Shown: positions 18,758-27,976, numbered from the stretch's first letter. The stretch: 64,000 nt of DNA from Sphingopyxis panaciterrulae (GCF_014199295.1 NZ_JACIJH010000009.1:104910-168909); one strand, 5' to 3'. Translations and numbers: made by a program. The notes: generated from the sequence alone by a model not told the origin.

Positions 18758-19612
18758 CTATTCGGCCTGCGGTCCGTAGGCCGTGACCCATTTCGCGGGC
18801 CTTTCGGGGAAGAAAATCTTGCCTTCCCCGGCTGCCCTCGCGATGTCATGCGCGCTGAACGCTTCTTCGGGTACATATCCCGCATGGACCTCGAACCGGC
18901 ATTCGCCGACCCATCCGCCCCCGGCCATCAGGGTCTTCCCGCTCTGTTCGCCCGATAGCTCGCTGACCATGTAGAGAAGCGTCGGCGCCACCCGGTCGAT
19001 ATGGAACTGCCTCTTATATTCATCGGGCATATGCGCGGTCAGCGCGGTTGCGGCGGCGGGCGCGATGTTCCACACCCGGATGCCATATTTGCGACCCTCG
19101 ATCGCCAGCGAATTCGTGAAGCCGATCGTGCCGCATTTCGCCGTTCCGTAATTCGTCTGGCCAAAATTGCCGCGGATACCGGCAGTCGAAGTCGTATTGA
19201 CGATAACCCCGCCGCCATTGTCCTTCATCCAACCGAAGACGGGCTTCGTCGAGGCATAGAGCGCCTTGAGGTGAACATGCATGATCGCCTCCCACTGCGA
19301 CTCTTCCATCTTCACAAATGAGGCATCGCGAAGGATCCCCGCATTGTTGACGAGAATGTCGACCCTGCCGAACGCAGCGAGCGCGGTCTCGAGAAGGCTC
19401 GCCCCCCCCTCGAGACTGCCGACGTCGGCAATATTCGCGGCAGCTTTGCCGCCGGAAGCGACGATGTCCTGCACGGTGGCTTCGGCTGCCTTGGCCGAAA
19501 AATCATTGACGACGACCGAAGCGCCTTCGGCTGCAAGTGCCCGGGCATAGGATTGCCCAAGCCCGGCGCCAGCGCCGGTCACAATGGCGACTTTACCATC
19601 GATCAAACCCAT
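18758..19612 (-). CDS. SDR of the 17-beta-HSD4/MFE-2 dehydrogenase type
   Basis: A 284-residue short-chain dehydrogenase. TGAGAGLGQSYARAL binds NAD, VNNAGILRDASF is the NNAG motif, NTTSTAGIRG gives the catalytic Ser, and NYGTAKCG gives Tyr-x3-Lys. The 'ILRD' motif and long C-terminus are those of (3R)-hydroxyacyl-CoA dehydrogenase domains of peroxisomal MFE-2. AAGGAGA lies upstream of the ATG. It is transcribed after the P450 and before the MaoC hydratase, which suits consecutive hydration and oxidation of an enoyl-CoA. Confidence 0.88.
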   Translation of the reverse strand: MGLIDGKVAIVTGAGAGLGQSYARALAAEGASVVVNDFSAKAAEATVQDIVASGGKAAANIADVGSLEGGASLLETALAAFGRVDILVNNAGILRDASFVKMEESQWEAIMHVHLKALYASTKPVFGWMKDNGGGVIVNTTSTAGIRGNFGQTNYGTAKCGTIGFTNSLAIEGRKYGIRVWNIAPAAATALTAHMPDEYKRQFHIDRVAPTLLYMVSELSGEQSGKTLMAGGGWVGECRFEVHAGYVPEEAFSAHDIARAAGEGKIFFPERPAKWVTAYGPQAE

Positions 19613-19700
19613 TTCGTCAAATCTCCTTCGCCCATTCCGATAGGCGCGAGCATCGGGCTCTGTCACATTCGGGAACATGTCTGCTGAGGCGTGAGCCCCC

Positions 19701-20975
19701 TTAACCGGCCCTTGGAACCCGATCCTGCCTGGGGGCCCAAACCAGTCTGAGCTCTTTCATTCCCATCACGCCGCCACCCAGCGTTTCGGGTTCGAAGCCC
19801 GGCTCGACCGAAAATTCCGGGATGCGCTTCAGCCATTCGTCGATCGCGACCTGTATTTCGCGGCGTGCCAGATGCGATCCGAGACATCGGTGGGGGCCAA
19901 AGGAAAAGGCGTTGTGCCGATTGGGGCTGCGTCCGAGATCGATCTTTTCCGGGTTTTCGAACTCCTCGGGATCGCTCGTCGACAGCAGCGTGGAGCCCGC
20001 GACCATGTCGCCCTTTTTCATCGTGACGCCGAAAATGTCGGTATCCGCGCTGACGATCCGGCCGGTCGTCACGACAGGGAAAGCGCGAAACAGTTCCTCG
20101 ACCGCGTCCGGGATCTTTGCCGGATCTTCACGGAGCAGCTTTTGGGCCTCAGGATGTTCGGCGAGGTAGCGGAAGTGGAAAGTCAGCGAGCTGACCACGG
20201 TGTCGAGACCGCCGATGAAGAGCAGGAAAACCGTACCCATGACTTCTTCGTCGGTGAATGGCCGGTCGTCGGCCTTGAAGTCGATCACATCGGAGACCAG
20301 CGTACCGGGACGCGGATTTGCGCGATGTTCGGCAATCTGCTCCTCGAGAAAGGCCTTCACTTCCCTCATGGCCTGTCCGCGGCGGGCGCGGTCGTGCACG
20401 ATCATGTCCGCCCAGTTGCGGAATTTTTCGAGATCGTCGTCCGCCATTCCCATCAGTTCGAGGAAGATGCGAACCGGCATCTGCTCGCCGAAGGCGCGGA
20501 TGAATTCGCATTCGCCCTTATCCTTGATCGCATCGATCAGTTTACCCGCCATCTCGCGCATCCGCGGCTCGAGCTTTGCGACGCGGCCAGGCGAGAGCAG
20601 GGGGTTCAACGGAACTCTGTACTGGGCATGCTCGGGCGGGTCCACTTCGAGCGGGAGCAGTTTCCAGCTTTCGCCCATCGCGAAGCTGCGCGGCTCGGCC
20701 GAACTGAACAGATTTGTTTCCTGCAGCATCTTGCGGATGTCTTCGGCGCGAGTGAGCACCCAGGCACCTTTTCCCTCGCCGCCGCGATCCTGGTGGCTGA
20801 GCGGGGAATAGAAAATTTTGGGGCCTTTGTGGAACTCGGCGATCTGCTGGTGCGGGCAGCCTCCAAGGCCGGTGCGAAAATCGAGGAAGCGGACGAGCTC
20901 TGCCGGAACATGATCGGGTATGTTCCACTGGCCCTCGCGTCGCGGATCTTCATGGGTCATCGGTGCGCTCATCAT
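19701..20975 (-). CDS. Cytochrome P450, CYP101-like
   Basis: A soluble bacterial P450 of 424 residues. The I-helix carries FIGGLDTVVSS (oxygen-binding Asp-Thr), the K-helix ExxR is ELFRAF, and the heme loop is FSFGPHRCLGSHLARR with the Cys ligand. The N-terminus (IPDHVPAELVRFLDF) resembles P450cam and the terpene-oxidising CYP101 group. AGAGGAAAAG precedes two tandem ATGs (20975 and 20972). It needs a ferredoxin and reductase: [3Fe-4S] and [2Fe-2S] ferredoxins are nearby, but the local reductase is a pseudogene. Hydroxylation of a cyclic or terpenoid substrate is inferred. Confidence 0.92.
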   Translation of the reverse strand: MMSAPMTHEDPRREGQWNIPDHVPAELVRFLDFRTGLGGCPHQQIAEFHKGPKIFYSPLSHQDRGGEGKGAWVLTRAEDIRKMLQETNLFSSAEPRSFAMGESWKLLPLEVDPPEHAQYRVPLNPLLSPGRVAKLEPRMREMAGKLIDAIKDKGECEFIRAFGEQMPVRIFLELMGMADDDLEKFRNWADMIVHDRARRGQAMREVKAFLEEQIAEHRANPRPGTLVSDVIDFKADDRPFTDEEVMGTVFLLFIGGLDTVVSSLTFHFRYLAEHPEAQKLLREDPAKIPDAVEELFRAFPVVTTGRIVSADTDIFGVTMKKGDMVAGSTLLSTSDPEEFENPEKIDLGRSPNRHNAFSFGPHRCLGSHLARREIQVAIDEWLKRIPEFSVEPGFEPETLGGGVMGMKELRLVWAPRQDRVPRAG

Positions 20976-21339
20976 CTTTTCCTCTCTGCAGACGCTGCAT
21001 TCCGGATGGGGCCGACACGGCGTTCACCGGTACTCGTTCAACTTCGCACATTACTGATGCCATTACAGTTTTCAAGTGACACGGGCGCGCCATCACTGCC
21101 CGCCCATGCGCGCAGCGTGCGCAGGTTCCAAATAATATATTTAAAAACAATTTATTATCATATATCATCCATTATGAGGCGAAGCTCCATAATCGCGAAT
21201 CCAAGGAGGATTCCTCATCAATTCATAGTTGACACTACTTCAGTTTTGACCCAGCATGCGCCTAAATAGAACCCGGTTCCGCCCGATGGCGGGGACTGGT
21301 CGGCAGGCGAGGCCTGCAATCGGGTATTCAGGAGAGAGC
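20976..21339. promoter_or_regulatory. Divergent promoter region with an AT-rich island
   Basis: A 364-base gap between the divergent P450 and MaoC-like genes, with no credible coding frame. Positions 21130-21174 are strikingly AT-rich in this GC-rich window (AATAATATATTTAAAAAC and similar), which suggests promoter elements or a bendable, protein-bound site. No specific -35/-10 pair could be assigned with certainty. Confidence 0.5.
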
Positions 21340-22587
21340 ATGGCTGACGCTGATTCAACCGCAGGCCGGTTAACCGACGAAGACATTGAGCGAGCGCGCC
21401 GTCAGGTGGGCGTGCCGAAATTTGCCTATAACAAGCCCTTCAACGAGCGGGCCACTCCTGACAGCATGCGTCATTTCGCGTTCAACTACGGCGACGACAA
21501 TCCGCTCTTCAATGACCGCGGCTATGGTCGCAAGACCCGCTGGGGTGACCAGATCGCGCCGCCGCTTTTCCTGCACACGACGGGTGTCAACCTGACGCCG
21601 AAGCCGGACGGCGAGTTGAAGGAGCTGTTCAAGGGCCTGTTTCGCGGCGTTGGCAAATATTACACGGGCGTCGACTGGACCTGGTGGCAGCCTTTGTATC
21701 CCGATCAGCAATTGTTCGTGGAGCGCGTGACGTCCGATGTATCGATCAACGAATCCTCCTCGTTCAGCGGCGGCCGGACTGTAACCGAGACGTATCGCGA
21801 CCTTTACGTCAATCATGCCGGCATCCCGGTCGGCAGGCGCGAAGAGCATTATCTGTCGGCCGAGCGCGGCGGCACGAAGAAGAGCGGGAAATACGCCGGC
21901 ATCAAACGGCAGACCTATACGCCCGACGATATCGCCAAGATTGACGAAATCTATGAGGCCGAGACTCGGCGCGGCGCGGAACCCCGTTTCTGGGAAGATG
22001 TCGAGATTGGGGAGGAAATGATCCCGCTCGCCAAGGGGCCGCTGACGATGGTCGAGATTATTTCATACCACATGGGAATGGGTCTGTCCTCCAGCGGCAT
22101 CGGCCCGTTGGGGCTGGGTTACAAGCAGCGCCGGAAAATGCCGGCCTTCTACGTCGAGGATGCGCACGGCGTGCCCGACGTCGTCCAGCGCGTGCATTGG
22201 GATCATGAGCGGGCGCAGCAGCTCGGCCTGCCCAGTTCCTATGACTATGGCCAGATGCGCACGAGCTGGCTGATTCATCTTTGCACCAACTGGATGGGCG
22301 ACGATGCCTGGCTCTGGAAATTCTCGTGCCAGTCCCGCGCTTTCAATTTCATGGGCGATACAACCATCTGTTCGGGCAAGGTCGTCGCGAAGCGCGAGGA
22401 GGGCGCCCACCGGCTTGTCGAGCTGGAACTGGCCTCGACCAATCAGCGCGGCCAGAACACCGCGCCCGGGACCGCGACCGTGATCTTGCCGAGCCGCGAA
22501 CTCGGTCCTGTCGTCCTGCCGCAGCCGGAGGAGGAGATGCGGATCGCCGGAGCGAAGATGCGCGCGGGCGCGGCGCGGGCGCGCTAG
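21340..22587 (+). CDS. MaoC/FAS1-type acyl dehydratase-like protein, two hot-dog domains
   Basis: A protein of 415 residues with a ribosome site AGGAGAGAGC before the ATG. The N-terminal half has FNYGDDNPLFND, the hot-dog helix motif in which the hydratase Asp and His normally lie (here Asp-Asn), and GDQIAPPLFLHTTG. The second half starts at FWEDVEIGEEM and contains MVEIISYHMGMG. It is longer than ordinary MaoC proteins and probably works on bulky acyl-CoAs. It begins the plus-strand operon divergent from the P450. The substrate is unknown and the catalytic residues could not be fixed by eye. Confidence 0.75.
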   Translation: MADADSTAGRLTDEDIERARRQVGVPKFAYNKPFNERATPDSMRHFAFNYGDDNPLFNDRGYGRKTRWGDQIAPPLFLHTTGVNLTPKPDGELKELFKGLFRGVGKYYTGVDWTWWQPLYPDQQLFVERVTSDVSINESSSFSGGRTVTETYRDLYVNHAGIPVGRREEHYLSAERGGTKKSGKYAGIKRQTYTPDDIAKIDEIYEAETRRGAEPRFWEDVEIGEEMIPLAKGPLTMVEIISYHMGMGLSSSGIGPLGLGYKQRRKMPAFYVEDAHGVPDVVQRVHWDHERAQQLGLPSSYDYGQMRTSWLIHLCTNWMGDDAWLWKFSCQSRAFNFMGDTTICSGKVVAKREEGAHRLVELELASTNQRGQNTAPGTATVILPSRELGPVVLPQPEEEMRIAGAKMRAGAARAR

Positions 22588-22661
22588 CCCCCGAAACATC
22601 ACATTGCGCGGAAAGTGCGAACGAGCGGACAGAAACGATAAGAGAATTAGGAGAGCAATAG

Positions 22662-23651
22662 ATGGCAAGGATGCAATCCGGCAAGATGGCCCAGGACAAG
22701 ACGGGTAAGCGCTCGAAGCTTGCGGTTTCCGACTCGGCCAAGAGTGCGTCGGCTTTCAGTGTCGAATATCTGCTGTTTTTCAGGGCCGTCGCGGACAATC
22801 TCAGCTTCACGAAAGCAGCGCGCGAGTTGAACATCGACCAGTCATGGCTCTCGCACAAGATACGCCAGTTCGAGGAGATGCTGGGGATCACGCTGTTTAT
22901 CCGCAACACCCGCCATGTCGAGCTCACCGCCGCCGGCCGGATACTCCTCGAACCGGTCCAGCGGTTGTCCACGCTCGTCGAGGAAACGCGCGCTGTGACG
23001 GAGGCGTTGTGCGAGTCCATGAAAGGCGTGCTGCGGGTCGGCTGCCTGCCTTTCAGTTTTCCCGATCCGCTGCGCACGCGACTGATGGATGAGTTCATCG
23101 ATCGTCATCAGAACATCCGGCTGCAGGTAACCAGCGGTCCGACGCCGATGCTGCTGGAGCAACTGCGTCTTGCGAAGATCGACCTGGCCTTCGTGTCCGC
23201 GCCCTTCGACGAGAGCGATCTCGACCTCCTGCTGCTGCGCGAGAACGAGTTCTGTTTCCTGATCCCCAAGGATCACATCCTGGCGTCGAAGCCGATGATC
23301 GAGGAGCAGGACGTGGCGGGAATGAAACTCGTCATTCCGTCGCCGAACTATCACCCCGCTGCATTTGAACTCTATTACAGGCCGCTGTCGAATGCAGGTG
23401 CGATCGTCGAGCCGATCCCGGAGTTCCAGAGCGCCGCGACCTATGCTCAGGACAGGCTTCAGCCGGTGGTCTGCACCCGTTATGCGGCAGAACGGTACAA
23501 CAATCAGAACTTCGTGCGCCGCCCGGTGAGTTTCCTTCCGCCATGCCGCAAGTATCTTGCTCGTCTGAAGGAACGGCAGACGCCCTCGCAGATCCTGCTG
23601 TGGGAAATGGCGGAAAGCTCGCTGGAAATGGCCCGCAAGGTTGCCGCCTGA
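22662..23651 (+). CDS. LysR-family transcriptional regulator
   Basis: A 329-residue regulator with a Lys/Ser-rich N-terminal extension before the HTH (DNLSFTKAARELNIDQSWLS, then HKIRQFEEMLGITLFIR). The ATG at 22662 has AGGAGAG upstream; the extension of about 30 residues is unusual for LysR proteins and an internal start is possible. It follows the MaoC-like gene by 74 bases and precedes the broken SDR and the thiolase, so it could regulate the segment it sits in. Third LysR in the window. Confidence 0.9.
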   Translation: MARMQSGKMAQDKTGKRSKLAVSDSAKSASAFSVEYLLFFRAVADNLSFTKAARELNIDQSWLSHKIRQFEEMLGITLFIRNTRHVELTAAGRILLEPVQRLSTLVEETRAVTEALCESMKGVLRVGCLPFSFPDPLRTRLMDEFIDRHQNIRLQVTSGPTPMLLEQLRLAKIDLAFVSAPFDESDLDLLLLRENEFCFLIPKDHILASKPMIEEQDVAGMKLVIPSPNYHPAAFELYYRPLSNAGAIVEPIPEFQSAATYAQDRLQPVVCTRYAAERYNNQNFVRRPVSFLPPCRKYLARLKERQTPSQILLWEMAESSLEMARKVAA

Positions 23652-23733
23652 TTGACGCTTGGCGAGCGGTACCGGGCCGGTGGCCCGGCGCCGTCGCCCG
23701 TCGTTTCTATCGTTCCGCGACAGGAAAGTTCGG

Positions 23734-24524
23734 ATGGATCTGGGTCTTGCGAACCGCAATGTCGCGGTGCTGGGCGGTTCGCGCGGGATGGGCCGCGAGA
23801 CCGTGCGCCTGCTGGCCGAAGAAGGCGCGAATGTCGCTGTCATCAGCCGAAATGCTCACGCTGCCGCTGCTGCGTTCGACGACCTCGCCGCGATGCATCG
23901 GGTCAGGATTATCTGTTTGTCCGCCGACGGTGCGCAGTCCGGTTCGGTCGAGGCGGGGCCGCGGATGCGCTCGGTCCGCTGTCGGGCATGGCCGTCACCA
24001 ACTACTGGATGGGCACATCCCGCGATTTTGTCGCCATCAACGATACCGAGTGGGAACAATATTTTCAGAACTCGCTGATGGCTGCCATGCGGGCTGCGCG
24101 CAGCGCGCTGCCGCACATGGCGGAAAACGGCGGCGGGAGCTTTGTGATTACCAGTGCCTATTCCGCCCGTGCGCCCAAATCCTTCATCCCAGCTTATGCT
24201 GCGTTCAAAGCCGCGCTCAACAACCTCGTGAAATCACTGGCAAAATCTTATGGCCCGACCAACGTCAGGGTGAATGCCGTCGCGCCCGGCGCGATCCGCA
24301 CGGGCCGCTATGACGAGCGTCTGACGGCTCTCCGCGCCGAACGGCAGGACATCTCGCGCGAAGAAGCCGAGACCATCATGCTTCAGGCCATGGAGATGAA
24401 GGTCGCGCTGAACCGCATAGGAGATCCATCGGAAGTTGCCGAGCTAATCGTCTTTCTGCTCTCGGCCCGTGCTGCTTATGCTGCGGGGCTGATCGCCAAT
24501 ATCGACGGCGGCACCGATTTCTGA
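23734..24524 (+). pseudogene. SDR-family oxidoreductase with a frameshift
   Basis: Two halves of one short-chain dehydrogenase lie in different frames. The first (from ATG 23734, with AGGAAAG upstream) has AVLGGSRGMGRETVRLL, the cofactor motif, and runs to ICLSADGAQSG. The second resumes at ADALGPLSGMAVTNYW and holds FVITSAYSARAP, AYAAFKAALNNL (Tyr-x3-Lys) and the IDGG end. One base appears to be missing in the G/C tract at about 23951-23962. The intact product would be about 263 residues. Either a real mutation or a sequencing error; the rest is well conserved, so decay is recent at most. Confidence 0.8.
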
Positions 24525-24541
24525 CCTGGAGATGTTCATTG

Positions 24542-25750
24542 ATGCGTAGAGTTGCAATCGTATCGCCGCTTAGAACGCCGATCGGCCGGTTTCTCGGCAC
24601 TTTGGCACCGGTGCCGGCAGAGGAACTGGCCGCCCACATCATTCGCAATGTGATCGAACGCAGTGGAATCGATCCCGGCCGCATTGAGGACGTGGTCCTC
24701 GCCCAGAGCTATGCCAACTCCGAGGCGCCCTGCGTCGGCCGCTGGGCCGCGCTGGCGGCGGGTCTGCCGATCGGCGTTCCGGGCATGCAGGTCGACCGTC
24801 GTTGCGGCGGCGGCCTGCAGGCGATTTCCACCGCCGCGATGATGGTGCAGTCAGGCGCCGCGGACTGCGTGCTGGCGGGCGGCGTCGAATCGATGTCCAA
24901 CATCGAATATTATTCGACCGACATGCGCGGTGGGGCCCGCGCAGGCAGCGTGACATTCCACGATCGCCTCGACAGGGGACGCGAGCGTTCGCAGCCCGTG
25001 GAGCGGTTCGGCGTGATTTCCGGCATGATCGAGACGGCCGAGAATCTTGCAAGCGACTATTCGATCTCGCGCGAGGCCGCGGATGCCTTCGCTGCGCGGA
25101 GTCAGCAGCGCGCCGCTGCGGCCTGGGCCGAGGGACGCTTCGACCGGGAAGTCGTCCCCGTTCCCGTCGCCCAGCGCAAGGGCGATCCGGTCGATTTTGC
25201 CCGCGACGAGGGCATTCGTGCCGACACGACTGCAGATACGTTGGCGGGGCTGCGCCCCATCTCGAAGAACGGCACCGTCACTGCCGGCAATTCCAGCCAG
25301 CAGAATGATGCTGCCGGCGCTTGCCTCGTGGTTGCCGAGGAAAAGCTCGCCGAGTTGGGGCTTGAGCCTATGGCCTGGTTTACCGGATGGGCCGCCTTTG
25401 GTTGCGACCCGTCGCGCATGGGGATCGGGCCGGTGGGTGCGGTCGCCCGGCTTTTCGAACGACACAAGCTCGGTTGGGACGACATCGACATTCTCGAGAT
25501 CAACGAAGCCTTTGCCGTTCAGGTCCTTGCCTGCCTCAACGAGTGGGGCATCGACCCCGACGGCGAATGGTCGGAGAAGATCAATCCCAACGGGTCGGGC
25601 ATCTCGCTTGGCCATCCGATCGGCGCCACCGGCGTCCGCATCATGACGACGATGTTGCACGAAATGGAGCGCAGCGGTGCAAGACGCGGCCTCGAGACGA
25701 TGTGCATCGGTGGCGGGCAGGGCATTGCAGCGGTTTTCGAACGGCCCTGA
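24542..25750 (+). CDS. Thiolase (acetyl-CoA C-acyltransferase)
   Basis: A complete 402-residue biosynthetic/degradative thiolase. The acyl-accepting Cys88 lies in VDRRCGGGLQA; NEAFAVQ, GHPIGATGVR (His) and the second Cys in MCIGGGQG follow. It releases acetyl-CoA or propionyl-CoA from a 3-ketoacyl-CoA. The ATG at 24542 is preceded by an in-frame TTG; CTGGAGA lies upstream. It follows the frameshifted SDR by 17 bases. Unlike the two SCP-x-type proteins at 1.4 and 7.2 kb, this one is a classical thiolase with both cysteines. Confidence 0.92.
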   Translation: MRRVAIVSPLRTPIGRFLGTLAPVPAEELAAHIIRNVIERSGIDPGRIEDVVLAQSYANSEAPCVGRWAALAAGLPIGVPGMQVDRRCGGGLQAISTAAMMVQSGAADCVLAGGVESMSNIEYYSTDMRGGARAGSVTFHDRLDRGRERSQPVERFGVISGMIETAENLASDYSISREAADAFAARSQQRAAAAWAEGRFDREVVPVPVAQRKGDPVDFARDEGIRADTTADTLAGLRPISKNGTVTAGNSSQQNDAAGACLVVAEEKLAELGLEPMAWFTGWAAFGCDPSRMGIGPVGAVARLFERHKLGWDDIDILEINEAFAVQVLACLNEWGIDPDGEWSEKINPNGSGISLGHPIGATGVRIMTTMLHEMERSGARRGLETMCIGGGQGIAAVFERP

Positions 25751-25794
25751 GCATGTGGACCGGTTAAGGCGGGAAACGCGATAGTGCCGATGAT

Positions 25795-25830
25795 GGCGTA
25801 ATGGCACCCGGAGCGGTGTGCCATTATGCC
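25795..25830. terminator. Long inverted repeat after the thiolase gene
   Basis: Arms GGCGTAATGGCAC and GTGCCATTATGCC match at 12 of 13 positions around a 10-base loop, in the 134-base gap before the ferredoxin gene. There is no T-tract, so it is either a non-canonical terminator or an operator for the downstream ferredoxin/SDR genes. Confidence 0.5.
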
Positions 25831-25884
25831 CAATCTATGAACCGGCTCCGATGGTGACGCGCGAGCAAGGAAAATCGAGGAATT

Positions 25885-26205
25885 ATGGTCAAGGTTGTCT
25901 TCAAGAAGGAAGGGGCGGAGGACCGCGTCGTCGAAGGCCAGGTCGGCAACAGCATCATGGAAACGGCGCTCGACGGCAATATCGGCGAGATACTCGCCGA
26001 TTGCGGCGGCGCGCTGTCGTGCGCAACCTGCCATGTCTATGTTCCGAAAGAATGGCAGGACCGCGTCGGCACGGCGGGCGCGGAAGAGGAGGCGATGCTG
26101 GAAATGGCCGTCGATCCCGACGAACGCAGCCGCCTCTCTTGTCAGATCGGGCTTTCAGACGAAATGGACGGGGTCGAGATCATCCTTCCCAAGTCGCAGC
26201 TTTAA
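25885..26205 (+). CDS. [2Fe-2S] ferredoxin, adrenodoxin/putidaredoxin type
   Basis: A 106-residue ferredoxin with the four ligands Cys40, Cys46, Cys49 (CGGALSCATCHVYV) and Cys86 (RLSCQIG). This is the class that feeds class I bacterial P450s such as CYP101, so it is the most likely redox partner of the P450 at 19701-20975. CGAGGAATT precedes the ATG. The SDR gene follows 13 bases downstream with a strong AAGGAGG site. The reductase expected to reduce it survives here only as the pseudogene at 50004-50707. Confidence 0.92.
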   Translation: MVKVVFKKEGAEDRVVEGQVGNSIMETALDGNIGEILADCGGALSCATCHVYVPKEWQDRVGTAGAEEEAMLEMAVDPDERSRLSCQIGLSDEMDGVEIILPKSQL

Positions 26206-26218
26206 GGAGGGGATTTTC

Positions 26219-27130
26219 ATGGGACTGCTTGATGGCAAAGTCATTGCGATCACGGGCGCTGGCCGCGGCATCGGTCGAGCGCTCGCCCGGGAATGTGCGG
26301 CGCAGGGTGCAAAGCTTGTCGTCAACGACTTCGGCGGGTCGCTCTCGGGCGAGGGGACGGATCACGGGCCGGCCCAGTCCGTCGTGTCCGAAATCGAGGC
26401 TGCGGGCGGCACGGCCATTGCAAATCTCGCGAGCGTATCCGACCCCGCTGGTGCGGCCGGCATTGTTTCCGATGCAATCAACAGCTTTGGACGGATTGAT
26501 GCCGTCGTGAACAATGCGGGTGTGTCCCGCGACGGTATGTTTCACAAGATGAGCTTTGAAAACTGGCGCGCGGTAATCGACGTGCATCTCAACGGCTCCT
26601 TCTTTCTCTCGCGGGCTGCGGCACCGCATTTTCGTGAGCAGGGCAGCGGCGCGTTTGTATTCATGACCTCGACGTCGGGCCTCATCGGCAACGTAGGTCA
26701 ATCCAATTACTCGGCCGCAAAGATGGCCCTGGTCGGTTTGTCGAATTCGCTGGCGCTCGACCTTCAGCGTTACGGCATCCGCTCGAATTGCGTTGCGCCC
26801 TTTGCCTGGAGCCGCATGACCGAGAGTATTCCCGCTGAGACGCCTGAGGCGAAGGAGCGCGTGGAGCGACTGAAGACCATGACCGCCGACAAGGTCGCGC
26901 CGATGGTTGCTTTCCTCTGTTCGGACGCGGCCAGCGAAGTTTCGGGCGAGGTTTTCTGCGTTCGCAAGAACGAGATATTCCTGTTCAACCCGATGCGTCC
27001 GGTGCGGTCAATCCACCGCAGCGAGGGCTGGACGACCGAGACGGTCGCAACCGAATATCTCCCCGCAATCCGATCGAATCTTCGCAAGCTGGAGGTTTCG
27101 GGCGACGTTTTCGCCTGGGATCCCATTTGA
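26219..27130 (+). CDS. SDR-family oxidoreductase, MFE-2/HSD-like
   Basis: A 303-residue short-chain dehydrogenase. ITGAGRGIGRALAREC binds NAD(P), VNNAGVSRDGMFHKM is the NNAG region, MTSTSGLIG gives Ser, and NYSAAKMALVGL gives Tyr-x3-Lys. The extended C-terminus (FCVRKNEIFLFNPM) is typical of the (3R)-hydroxyacyl-CoA dehydrogenase group. AAGGAGGGG fixes the ATG at 26219. It probably oxidises a hydroxyacyl-CoA before thiolysis. It is followed by another SDR three bases downstream. Confidence 0.9.
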   Translation: MGLLDGKVIAITGAGRGIGRALARECAAQGAKLVVNDFGGSLSGEGTDHGPAQSVVSEIEAAGGTAIANLASVSDPAGAAGIVSDAINSFGRIDAVVNNAGVSRDGMFHKMSFENWRAVIDVHLNGSFFLSRAAAPHFREQGSGAFVFMTSTSGLIGNVGQSNYSAAKMALVGLSNSLALDLQRYGIRSNCVAPFAWSRMTESIPAETPEAKERVERLKTMTADKVAPMVAFLCSDAASEVSGEVFCVRKNEIFLFNPMRPVRSIHRSEGWTTETVATEYLPAIRSNLRKLEVSGDVFAWDPI

Positions 27131-27133
27131 TCC

Positions 27134-27880
27134 GTGCCGTCCCGCGCCTTGATTACCGGTGGCGCGGGCGTGCTGGGCCGCACGCTTGCTAGGCTTCTTC
27201 TCGACCGTGGCTTTGAAGTCGCGATTGCGGACCGCAGGGAAGCGGCGTTGGCGCGCGCGCGCGAATGGCTGGGCGCGCCCGCCGCTCTGGTATGCCTGCC
27301 ACTCGACGTGAGCGACGCGCGATCATGGAACGCCGTAGTCGAGGCTGCGGGTCCGATCGATTTCCTTGTCAACAATGCCTGCCCGCCCTCGGCACGCAAG
27401 GAACTGCTGGCGATGGACGCCGACGAATGGCGAGCGATGATCGATACCGGGCTGACCGGTGCGTTCCTCGGCATCCGCAGCTTCGTGCCCGCGATGGTCG
27501 AGCGGGGTGGCGGGCGCGTGCTCAATATAGCATCGCTGGCCGCCCTTGGCGCAGCGCCGCGACATGGGGACTATGCGGCCGCCAAGGCCGCGCTCGTGAG
27601 CCTGTCGGATACGTTACGCAGCGAACTTGCCGGTACGGGCGTCTCGGTCAGCGTTGCCTGCCCCGGTGCGATCGGTCGTCCTGTGGGCGAGGGGAGCGAC
27701 CCTGCGGGCTGCGCGACTTCGCGTGGTCGAATGGATCCGGCGAACGGGATGGCGCATGTGCTGGACCGGGCAATGGCCGGAGATTTCCTGATTTTGACGC
27801 ATCGCGACAGTGGCGAGCTTGCAGCATTGCGAGGGCGCGAACTGGCGGCGGCACTTGCTGCGACGCCGCAGGGCCGATGA
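27134..27880 (+). CDS. SDR-family oxidoreductase
   Basis: A 248-residue classical SDR with a GTG start three bases after the previous stop. ITGGAGVLGRTLARLL is the cofactor motif, LVNNACPPSA replaces the usual NNAG with NNAC, NIASLAALG holds the Ser, and DYAAAKAALVSL is Tyr-x3-Lys. It is translationally close to the preceding SDR, so both probably act in one pathway. The substrate is not predictable from sequence. Confidence 0.85.
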   Translation: MPSRALITGGAGVLGRTLARLLLDRGFEVAIADRREAALARAREWLGAPAALVCLPLDVSDARSWNAVVEAAGPIDFLVNNACPPSARKELLAMDADEWRAMIDTGLTGAFLGIRSFVPAMVERGGGRVLNIASLAALGAAPRHGDYAAAKAALVSLSDTLRSELAGTGVSVSVACPGAIGRPVGEGSDPAGCATSRGRMDPANGMAHVLDRAMAGDFLILTHRDSGELAALRGRELAAALAATPQGR

Positions 27881-27920
27881 GCGGTGCAATTTCCTGAATG
27901 CGGGCTGATTCCGATTGGGA

Positions 27921-27952
27921 GGGGGGTGTCCGCCCCCCTATGTCACGCGTGA
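27921..27952. promoter_or_regulatory. GC hairpin and TCACGCGTGA palindrome before an acyl-CoA dehydrogenase gene
   Basis: GGGGGG-TGTCCG-CCCCCC (27921-27938) can form a compact hairpin after the SDR operon, and a perfect 10-bp palindrome TCACGCGTGA follows at 27943-27952, 25 bases ahead of the TTG start at 27977. The first could end transcription, the second could bind a regulator. Both are seen; the roles are inferred. Confidence 0.4.
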
Positions 27953-27976
27953 AACCGCAAATCCGGAGTGTGATCA

